Part shown: piece by piece, positions 7,737 to 15,193 of the stretch
Layout of the letters: each line of letters begins with the position of its first letter
How positions within the stretch are numbered: the first letter of the stretch is position 1
Made by a program: the position numbers and the translations under genes
Notes under the pieces: generated by a model
What the model saw: the letters and a program-made list of their open reading frames with translations, nothing else
Told to the model about the DNA's origin: nothing
The model's database searches: none
NCBI GenBank assembly: GCA_905480225.1
Contig: CAJQPO010000055.1
Location: 1 to 64,000, forward strand
Direction of reading: 5' to 3'
Origin: an uncultured Flavobacteriales bacterium
GTDB taxonomy: Bacteria > Bacteroidota > Bacteroidia > Flavobacteriales_D > Parvicellaceae
DNA length: 64,000 nucleotides

Positions 7737-10490
7737 ATGATAAAGCTTTTTTTCAAGAACAATCTTAAAACCATTGTTGCTGTTGCCTTATTTCTACTAG
7801 TAGCCCTCATTTATTTCTATCCTGTATTCGGAGATAATACGCTTAAAATGAGTGATATTTCTAATTGGAAAGGCATGGCCAAAGAGCTCAACGACTACCG
7901 AGATGTCAATAATGAAGAAGCCGTTTGGACCAATTCGTCATTTAGCGGAATGCCCGGATATCAAATCAGCGTTCAATATTTAAACCCAGTTAAAAATGTA
8001 TATAATGCTGTAGTCGGATTTTTAAGTTTTCCGGTTTCTGCACTGTTTTTTTCCCTGCTGTGTTTCTTCATAATGTGCAGAACGTTTAAGGTAGGCTTTT
8101 ATGTGTCTTTTATTGGGGCTCTTGCCTATGGGTTTTCTACCTATAATTTTCTTATTATGGAAGCAGGTCACAGCTCAAAAATGATGGCCATTGCATTCAT
8201 TCCTGGGGTGATTGCCGGATTAATTATGGCCTATCGCCATAAAAACTGGATTTTCGCTTTCGTTGTATTGGCATTGTTTTTCTCTTTGGAGCTGCTGGTT
8301 AATCACATTCAGATGACTTATTACTTTAGCTCCGTGCTCATTGTAATAGGAATTGCCGAGTTTTTGAGATTGGCAAAAGCGAAAGAATACAAGTTTTTTG
8401 CGACTCGTACATTGGTGGTTATGGGAGCTTTAGTAGTTGCGCTACTTTCAAATTTTGGTAACTATTACAATACTTACGAGTTCGCCAAACAAACCATGCG
8501 CGGAAAATCAATGATTACCGTACAACCCAATGGAGAACAAATTTCCGCAGCAGAACAAACGACTGGACTAGATCCAGAATACATTGTCCAATGGTGTTAT
8601 GGTAAAGAAGAAACGCTAAACTTGTTGATTCCAACCGCAAAAGGTGACAGTAGAAACCTCACTGCAGAAGTTCTTGACCGACTTCGAGCGGAAGATCCGG
8701 TTTCGTACAATTATGTAGTTACCCAATACCAAGAAAACAAAGGTAAGATCTTTGGCGGGTACTGGGGAGATCAACCTTTTACCGGTGGCCCTAACTATAT
8801 CGGTGCTATCGTTGTTTTTCTGGCACTTCTTTATTTGATTTTTGTTAATTCTACGCTGAAATGGTCGCTTCTTGTGATTACCATCCTCACCATTTTACTG
8901 AGCTGGGGTAAGAATCTAGGTGGCTCCGTAGACGACATGTGGCTAACCAATTTCTTCTTAGAATACGTTCCGCTCTACAGTAAATTCCGAGCTGTTTCAT
9001 CCATATTGGTTGTTGTAAATCTCATCTTCCCATTAATGGCCGTATTGTTTTTAAAACACATCACGGACCATAGTGATTGGGCAAGAAAGAAGTTAGTTAC
9101 ACTGACTGCAACTGGCGGAGCCATTATTATCCTAATGATTATTGGAACTACAGTTAATGGAAACTGGATTGGGTTTTTAAGCAATATTGAAGAATCAAAA
9201 TTATTAGAGCTTAACGAAGCATATTACAAAACTCAGCAAGGACAAAATCCAACGGCTGTATTTGAAAAAGTTACCGAAATACGACAAGCTGTATTTGCCG
9301 AGGATGCATGGAGATCGATCGGCTTTATTTTATGTGGGTTTTTACTTTTATTAGCTTCCATTTGGAGGCCTAAATATACTACCTACACCACAGTAGGAAT
9401 AGGCCTCTTTTTATTAGTGGATCTCGTTACTGTCGATAAACGATATTTGAATAACGACTCTGAACCCAGTAATAGAAAAGAATCGCATTTTATTGATAGA
9501 GAAGGTAAACATCAAAAATACATAGCGTGGGAAAAAAATAAGAATTATAAATATGCTTTTGATGCGACCAATGGAGATCTTGCCATTTTCCAAATTGAAA
9601 CGGACACCATCAACCAACCAGCTACACAGCAAAAAAGAGCGATTATAAATGCTTTCGATAAAAGTCTAAAAGAATTTAAAAAAGACCATAAAGGAAGACC
9701 GAAATCTCAAGACCAGGAGAGTCTGATGTTCTCTAGTTTAAATTTAAACACCAATTACAAGGTAATGGATTTAGACAACCCCTTCAACAGTGCAAGGGTT
9801 AGCTACTTTCATAAATCTTCCGGTGGATACAGTCCCGCTAAACTAGGACGCTATCAAGATATGATTGATTTCTACATCTCCAATGAACTTCAATATCTAG
9901 GTAGCAATGAATTAGAAAAGACGAAAGTGTTGAATATGCTCAATACCAAATACTATCTATATCAAGGTGAATTGGCAATCCTTAACCGTTTCGCTTATGG
10001 CAACGCTTGGTTTGTTAAGAATGTAAAGTGGGTTGAAAACAATAACGAAGAAATTTTGGCGATTGACAACACCAATGTACTTGAAACAGCCATCATTCAT
10101 AATGAATTTAATCAGGCGGTAACCGGAAACTATGAGTTAGATAGCACAGCATCTATTCAAATGAACAGTTATTCACCCAATCACATTCGTTATTCTTCTG
10201 AATCCAAGACCAAACAATTGGCGGTATTTTCAGAAATATATTATCCTGGCGAATGGCAAGTGTACATAGACGAGAAACCTGTTCCATATGTTAGGGCTAA
10301 TTATATTTTAAGGGCACTTGAAATTCCTGAAGGTAAACATACCATTGATTTCAAATTTGAAGCACGTGCTTTATACTTTGCAAATAATATCAACTTATTA
10401 GGTTTTTTATTACTCCTTACTGGATTTGTACTATTAATTGTGAGAATAATTAAAAGATCCAAAGAAGAACCGTCAGCTAACAAGAAGTAA
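7737..10490 (+). CDS. YfhO-family multi-pass membrane protein
   Basis: A large protein with about a dozen predicted hydrophobic helices (for example TIVAVALFLLVALIYFYPVF at the N-terminus). A long soluble segment lies near residues 580-880, followed by a last helix and a charged tail. The layout and the opening YPVFGDNTLKMSDISNWKGM match Bacteroidota YfhO-like proteins, a GT-C-type superfamily linked in Firmicutes to glycosylation of lipoteichoic acid. The function in Bacteroidota is not established. The open frame starts at a TTG at 7689; I prefer the ATG at 7737 (917 residues), which begins directly before the first helix. It sits inside the glycan locus, so a role as membrane glycosyltransferase or glycan modifier is a reasonable guess only. 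Confidence 0.8.
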   Translation: MIKLFFKNNLKTIVAVALFLLVALIYFYPVFGDNTLKMSDISNWKGMAKELNDYRDVNNEEAVWTNSSFSGMPGYQISVQYLNPVKNVYNAVVGFLSFPVSALFFSLLCFFIMCRTFKVGFYVSFIGALAYGFSTYNFLIMEAGHSSKMMAIAFIPGVIAGLIMAYRHKNWIFAFVVLALFFSLELLVNHIQMTYYFSSVLIVIGIAEFLRLAKAKEYKFFATRTLVVMGALVVALLSNFGNYYNTYEFAKQTMRGKSMITVQPNGEQISAAEQTTGLDPEYIVQWCYGKEETLNLLIPTAKGDSRNLTAEVLDRLRAEDPVSYNYVVTQYQENKGKIFGGYWGDQPFTGGPNYIGAIVVFLALLYLIFVNSTLKWSLLVITILTILLSWGKNLGGSVDDMWLTNFFLEYVPLYSKFRAVSSILVVVNLIFPLMAVLFLKHITDHSDWARKKLVTLTATGGAIIILMIIGTTVNGNWIGFLSNIEESKLLELNEAYYKTQQGQNPTAVFEKVTEIRQAVFAEDAWRSIGFILCGFLLLLASIWRPKYTTYTTVGIGLFLLVDLVTVDKRYLNNDSEPSNRKESHFIDREGKHQKYIAWEKNKNYKYAFDATNGDLAIFQIETDTINQPATQQKRAIINAFDKSLKEFKKDHKGRPKSQDQESLMFSSLNLNTNYKVMDLDNPFNSARVSYFHKSSGGYSPAKLGRYQDMIDFYISNELQYLGSNELEKTKVLNMLNTKYYLYQGELAILNRFAYGNAWFVKNVKWVENNNEEILAIDNTNVLETAIIHNEFNQAVTGNYELDSTASIQMNSYSPNHIRYSSESKTKQLAVFSEIYYPGEWQVYIDEKPVPYVRANYILRALEIPEGKHTIDFKFEARALYFANNINLLGFLLLLTGFVLLIVRIIKRSKEEPSANKK

Positions 10491-10511
10491 GCGTAAAAAA
10501 TTGCAACCGAT

Positions 10512-11396
10512 ATGTTTACATCCGTTTTAATCAGTATTCAAACTTTTCTAAAAAGAATATCGAATGTGCTGATAGCATTCATTAAAGTTGCATTCTTATC
10601 TAAGTGGTTTGTAAAACTACCACCAATTGAAATGAATGAAATTGCGGTATTGGCCAATGGACCATCCCTCGACAAGGATTTAGAAAAATTGAGACAAAAA
10701 CCTTTTAATGGTGATTACATGTGTGTCAACCATTTCCCATCAACAACGAAATACCTAGAATTGCAACCCAAGTTTGTAGTCTTCTGTGATGCAGCATTAT
10801 TTACGACTTCGGCCGACCATCATCTTTATGATGGCAATAAAAAAGTATTCAATAATATATTTAATAAAACCACTTGGGACATTCACTTATTTGTACCACA
10901 TTCTTCCCGAAAGAACTTTCAAAAACTAATCAAGATTCACGGACTATCTAATGTCCATGTCAGTTACACGTTTTACAATACCACAAATTTCAATGGCAAT
11001 GGTGGAATTTTTCATTCGTTTTACCAGAGGCAGCTTGGAATGCCTGACCCAAGAACGGTTGTTACGCCTTGCGTTATGTTAAGCATTAATATGGGGTTTA
11101 AAAAAGTATTTCTAACTGGAGTTGATCACAATTTCCATGAAGGGATTAAAGTGAATCAGGATAATCAATTACTGGTTAGAATAGATCATTTTTACGACGA
11201 GCATAGAGAACAGAAATACACTCCATTTATAAATTCTGCTAACGGCAAAGTTTATACCATCGGAGAACTATTTGAAGTTCTACAAAAAATATTCCGTTCT
11301 TACGGATATATTGCGAAATTTGCTTCAAAAAAGAACGTACAGATAATTAATTGTACGGAATCCTCATTTATTGATGAATTTATTAAAATAAACTAA
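10512..11396 (+). CDS. DUF115/GT42-like protein, candidate glycan transferase
   Basis: A protein of 294 residues containing VLANGPSLDKD near residues 48-58 and TPCVMLSINMGFKKVFLTGV followed by DHNFHE near 190-215. The GPSL loop and the G(V/I)D...H motif are shared by DUF115 (MptE-like) proteins, by Maf proteins that attach nonulosonic acids to flagellin, and by GT42 sialyltransferases of the Cst-I type. The fold assignment rests on these motifs, not on an alignment. The N-terminal 40 residues are hydrophobic and could lie on the membrane. Being downstream of a complete CMP-Pse pathway, it is the best local candidate for a pseudaminate transferase. The stop overlaps the next start as TAATG. 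Confidence 0.6.
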   Translation: MFTSVLISIQTFLKRISNVLIAFIKVAFLSKWFVKLPPIEMNEIAVLANGPSLDKDLEKLRQKPFNGDYMCVNHFPSTTKYLELQPKFVVFCDAALFTTSADHHLYDGNKKVFNNIFNKTTWDIHLFVPHSSRKNFQKLIKIHGLSNVHVSYTFYNTTNFNGNGGIFHSFYQRQLGMPDPRTVVTPCVMLSINMGFKKVFLTGVDHNFHEGIKVNQDNQLLVRIDHFYDEHREQKYTPFINSANGKVYTIGELFEVLQKIFRSYGYIAKFASKKNVQIINCTESSFIDEFIKIN

Positions 11397-12064
11397 TGGG
11401 CGCTGTTCAATTTGGAATACCAAAAGAGCTAATCAAAAAAATAAAAGAAGTTTATCCGATAGATAATTTTGTAGAAACAGGTACCTACTTGGGTGAAACA
11501 TCATATTGGGCATCTACTCAATTCAAACATACGCATACTATTGAAATAAGTGACGAATTGCACCAAGAAGCGACTAAACGTTATTCAAAAATAGAAAATC
11601 TTCATTTTCATTTGGGTGACAGTAAAGATGTAATTCCAAAAATTGTTAAACAGCTTGACGGTCCTGCACTTTTCTGGTTAGATGGGCATTGGTGTGGAAG
11701 GAATACAGGTGGAAAAGGAAATTTATGTCCCGTTATGGATGAATTGCAAGCGGCTTCATCTGTAAAAGGATCCGTAATCCTTATTGATGATCTTCGATGT
11801 TTCTTGGGACCTATGCCTTTTGATAGTGAAGAAAATTACCCGTCAGTTCATGAAATCATTCTTTACCTGCATGAACGTTTACCTGATAATTATGTCACTT
11901 TTCATGATGACACCATAATCTGTGCCCCATCCGCTATTAAAGAAATCATTGACGCCGACTGGAAATTACACTTCCCGAAACGCTACCCCAATACCTTTAA
12001 AAATAAGATTTCCAAAATGGCTTGGCGTATCAAACGAATGAACTTCAATAATGAATACGAATAA
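11396..12064 (+). CDS. Class I SAM methyltransferase-like protein
   Basis: A protein of 222 residues with a Rossmann-like methyltransferase core. FVETGTYLGETSYWA near residues 24-38 is motif I, HTIEISDELHQEA carries the acidic ribose-binding residue, and LFWLDGHWCG near 93-102 and VILIDDLRC near 125-133 are later strands. These features resemble Methyltransf_24/FkbM-like enzymes that modify sugars or peptides. The start overlaps the preceding gene by one base. The stop lies only nine bases from the stop of the convergent FkbM gene. Substrate unknown. Confidence 0.65.
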   Translation: MGAVQFGIPKELIKKIKEVYPIDNFVETGTYLGETSYWASTQFKHTHTIEISDELHQEATKRYSKIENLHFHLGDSKDVIPKIVKQLDGPALFWLDGHWCGRNTGGKGNLCPVMDELQAASSVKGSVILIDDLRCFLGPMPFDSEENYPSVHEIILYLHERLPDNYVTFHDDTIICAPSAIKEIIDADWKLHFPKRYPNTFKNKISKMAWRIKRMNFNNEYE

Positions 12065-12073
12065 TCTGAAACG

Positions 12074-12793
12074 TTATTTCCTTGCAAAAATACCGTCAAT
12101 CTGGTACACCTGGCCCGTGTTATTATCAGTAAAAGCAGGTTGTATTCCATATAAGTAAAATCCATTATTCTCCATAAATTCCACTACCTCTTTCCACGAA
12201 ACATTGTTATTCTCATAAACCGGTACGAAAGACATTTCTACAGAAACTAATTTTGAATTTCTCAAGACTTTTGATGCCCCATTTAGTACTGCCATTTCGA
12301 ATCCTTGCACATCTATTTTTAATAATATGCTATTCGACTCTATGGGTAAATCAACGGCGTCTAATGGCATTACATTGACTTTCTCTTTTCCAATGTACTT
12401 GGAACTTGGTTCTCCTTGAACATGCGTATCCAAAATATTTAAAACAGAACTGCTAACCAAGTTCTCTGAAATATTAATTTCAATCTCGCCAACTTCTGAG
12501 CCAATGGCACATCTTTCGTAGATATCCCAATTACTTTTAGTTTTACTAATAGCCATTAAGGAATTGTGACACTCAGTTAGCGGTTCAAAAGAAATAATTT
12601 TTTCTTGAAAGCCATGATCCATTAACATACACGCATACTGCCCAACATTTGCGCCAACATCTAAGACCAAATCAATATTGAAATGTTTTAAAGCTGCAAT
12701 TAATCTCGCATCAGGATGAGTTGAAGGCTTATATGGCCTTACAATTAAACCCAATCTATGGGTATACTTTTGAAAGTATCGAATGAAACTCAT
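12074..12793 (-). CDS. FkbM family methyltransferase
   Basis: A SAM-dependent methyltransferase of 239 residues. It shows the FkbM order of motifs: LVLDVGANVGQYA near residues 39-51 (SAM loop), IISFEPL near 66-72, and LLKIDVQGFEMAVLNGA near 157-173. The family O-methylates sugars and polyketides and is frequent in glycan loci. Its start overlaps the end of the upstream glycosyltransferase by four bases (ATGA), so the two are coupled. Its target is probably the glycan built by that transferase, by inference from context. Confidence 0.82.
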   Translation of the reverse strand: MSFIRYFQKYTHRLGLIVRPYKPSTHPDARLIAALKHFNIDLVLDVGANVGQYACMLMDHGFQEKIISFEPLTECHNSLMAISKTKSNWDIYERCAIGSEVGEIEINISENLVSSSVLNILDTHVQGEPSSKYIGKEKVNVMPLDAVDLPIESNSILLKIDVQGFEMAVLNGASKVLRNSKLVSVEMSFVPVYENNNVSWKEVVEFMENNGFYLYGIQPAFTDNNTGQVYQIDGIFARK

Positions 12794-13983
12794 AGTTTTA
12801 TTTCTTTTTCATCTGCACACTGATTAGCATACGCAGCAACCATTTGATAGCTATTTAAGACCATTTCCTGAAGTTCCACTAATAGTCCCGGTGTTTTTTG
12901 TTTTCTTTTTTCTAAAGCTGTCTGGTTTAACGTATTCATGAAATTCGTCACTTGATTTTTCAGGTTTCCTTCCTCTTCAATTAACCAGCCTGAATCCTGC
13001 AGCATGTGCCAATTATCACTTTCCTTTGAACCAGCAAAAAGTAAAGCACCATTCATGGTAACGGCACTAATCGCTTTTGAAGGCACCGCAATGTGCGTCC
13101 ACTTCTTATACAAGCTAACCAAATGAATGTCTATAAAATGAAGTTGGTCACGCGGAACAGTTTCGACCAAGATAATTCCATCTTGATTAGCCAATGATTC
13201 TTTTAATTTAGGGGCCTTATGCCCATATAATGCCAACACCATTTGCTGTGTTTCAGGATTAATTTGATTGGCAACCTCTTGTATAAATGCTGGATTGTGT
13301 GCATCACCGATATTTCCACAATAACCGAAAGTTGTTTTAGAAGAATCGAACCAAGCTGGTTTTTGATCTGATTTATCCTGATAAAAAAATACACCGCATG
13401 GGAGAATTGCTGCAGGTAGTTCTTTTTGAAATTTGCGCTGTAAATGTTCGTGTTGTTTTGGACCTAGTGCAATCAAGAAACTTGGATTAGAATTGTAGGT
13501 CTTTTTAACTACCCATTTATAGAACCTATTGCTTTCACTAATGATATTTGTGGCACTAAATCCTTCCGGAAAAAGATCTAAAGACCAGAATGCCCATTTG
13601 TACTTTTTACCATACATCATTGAGGCCCAAAAAGGCAATAATGGAGGGCTTGAAGTAGTTACAATTAAAGTGTCTTTGAATCTTTTAGACTTTCGAGTTA
13701 ACACCCAGCCATCATATAAGAAAGTAATAAATCGTAATATCTTGTTATTACTTTGAGACAATGATTTTAACTTGATCACATTTCCAACAGGTTCTCTTCT
13801 TCTTCCGCCACCTTCAAAACTTCGATCCATGCAAATAATATTACTCTCAATATTGCATTGCTCTTTTAAATAAGTTACCATGTCACAAATGGCTTCACCA
13901 TTAATATTCGGTGTAGGTGGGTAATAACGAGCTACAAAAGTGATTTTAGGTTTCCGATTATTGTATTCTAAGTTGTCTTTCAT
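12790..13983 (-). CDS. Glycosyltransferase family 4 (WbuB-like)
   Basis: A retaining GT-B glycosyltransferase of about 397 residues. The N-terminal domain starts FVARYYPPTPNINGEAICDM near residues 16-35, the usual donor-side loop with a YPP motif. The C-terminal domain contains FGYCGNIGDAHNPAFI near 217-232 and VETVPRDQLHF near 273-283. The final SKAISAVTMNGALLFAG segment is the region that usually carries the conserved nucleotide-sugar contact. It resembles WbuB-type transferases of O-antigen loci. The sugar transferred cannot be deduced. It lies 18 bases after the epimerase gene, in one leftward operon. Confidence 0.8.
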   Translation of the reverse strand: MKDNLEYNNRKPKITFVARYYPPTPNINGEAICDMVTYLKEQCNIESNIICMDRSFEGGGRRREPVGNVIKLKSLSQSNNKILRFITFLYDGWVLTRKSKRFKDTLIVTTSSPPLLPFWASMMYGKKYKWAFWSLDLFPEGFSATNIISESNRFYKWVVKKTYNSNPSFLIALGPKQHEHLQRKFQKELPAAILPCGVFFYQDKSDQKPAWFDSSKTTFGYCGNIGDAHNPAFIQEVANQINPETQQMVLALYGHKAPKLKESLANQDGIILVETVPRDQLHFIDIHLVSLYKKWTHIAVPSKAISAVTMNGALLFAGSKESDNWHMLQDSGWLIEEEGNLKNQVTNFMNTLNQTALEKRKQKTPGLLVELQEMVLNSYQMVAAYANQCADEKEIKL

Positions 13984-14001
13984 AAGACTATAAAGTCTAG
14001 G

Positions 14002-15063
14002 TTAGATTCTTACAATCATGGCGTCATAAATCTCAGTTAGAATATCATCTACCCCAAACCTATACTCCCAAGACGGATAATGCAATTTGAATTTAGAGAC
14101 ATCACTAATGTACCAAATATGATCTCCTACTCGATTGGTTTCAGAATACTTATAATTCATCTTGTTGCCAGAGATTAATTCGCATTGATCTATCGCTTCA
14201 ATCATAGAACAATTTGAAAAGCGACTTCCCCCAGCGTTGTACACCTCACCAAAGCGAGGATTTTGATAAAAATGCCAAAACATATTCACTAAATCATAGC
14301 TATGAATATTATCTCTGACCTGCTTACCCTGATATCCGAAAATAGTATATTCTTGTTTTGTAATACAGCATTTCATTAAATAGGATAAGAAACCATGCAA
14401 TTGAGCACCGGAATGATTAGGACCAGATAAACATCCTCCGCGAAAAACTCCTGTCTTAATCCCAAAATAATTGCCGTATTCTTGAACCAAAACATCTGCT
14501 GCTACTTTTGATGCTCCAAATACTGAATGAGTGGTATGGTCTAAACTCATCTGCTCATCAATCCCTTCCTTAAAATAAGCATGAGACTGATCAATTTCCC
14601 ATCTTTTATCCAGCTCAACTAAAGGCAACTTATTAGGATTGTCGCCATAAACCTTATTCGTAGAAGTGAAAATGAATACTGCTTCTGAAGCTAATTGCCT
14701 CGTAAGCTCTAACAGGTTCAGAGTACCGTTTGCATTAATTGTAAAATCTGTAATAGGTTCTTTTGCTGCCCAATCGTGACTCGGTTGTGCCGCAGCATGT
14801 ATGATTAAAGAAATATCCGAATTGTACTTCTGGAAGATTGTTTCTAAATCGTTGTAATTCCTAATATCTATATTGTGATGTTCATAGTTGGAATAATTTC
14901 CACTCAATTTATTTTGGTTCCATGCTGTTGATGCCTCTTCGCCAAAGAAATAAGACCTCATGTCATTATCAATACCAATTATTTTATCGAATTTATCAGC
15001 TAGAAATAATACTGCTTCGCTACCTATTAAACCTCCAGAACCGGTTATAATTGCAACACTCAT
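14002..15063 (-). CDS. NAD-dependent sugar epimerase, CDP-paratose 2-epimerase-like
   Basis: An extended SDR of 353 residues. The NAD loop is [11 protein letters not shown] near residues 7-17, the active-site block [10 protein letters not shown] is near 131-140, and a later [11 protein letters not shown] block supplies lysine. The phrases [22 protein letters not shown] and [13 protein letters not shown] are close to Tyv-type CDP-paratose 2-epimerases and related CDP- or GDP-sugar enzymes. In place of the usual YxxxK, the local sequence reads FGASK, with Phe where Tyr is expected; the catalytic Tyr may instead be the one in KVYGD or elsewhere. It is the first gene of a three-gene leftward glycan operon. 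Substrate uncertain. Confidence 0.72.
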   Translation of the reverse strand: MSVAIITGSGGLIGSEAVLFLADKFDKIIGIDNDMRSYFFGEEASTAWNQNKLSGNYSNYEHHNIDIRNYNDLETIFQKYNSDISLIIHAAAQPSHDWAAKEPITDFTINANGTLNLLELTRQLASEAVFIFTSTNKVYGDNPNKLPLVELDKRWEIDQSHAYFKEGIDEQMSLDHTTHSVFGASKVAADVLVQEYGNYFGIKTGVFRGGCLSGPNHSGAQLHGFLSYLMKCCITKQEYTIFGYQGKQVRDNIHSYDLVNMFWHFYQNPRFGEVYNAGGSRFSNCSMIEAIDQCELISGNKMNYKYSETNRVGDHIWYISDVSKFKLHYPSWEYRFGVDDILTEIYDAMIVRI

Positions 15064-15193
15064 AAATCTTCGTTTTATCCCGTGATTATTGGGATTTCAA
15101 AACTAACTGAATAATCTCTAAAAAAACAATGTGACAGCAGAAAATCGACACAATTGACTTCCCTACTATCCTATTGATAAAATAGATCGCACA

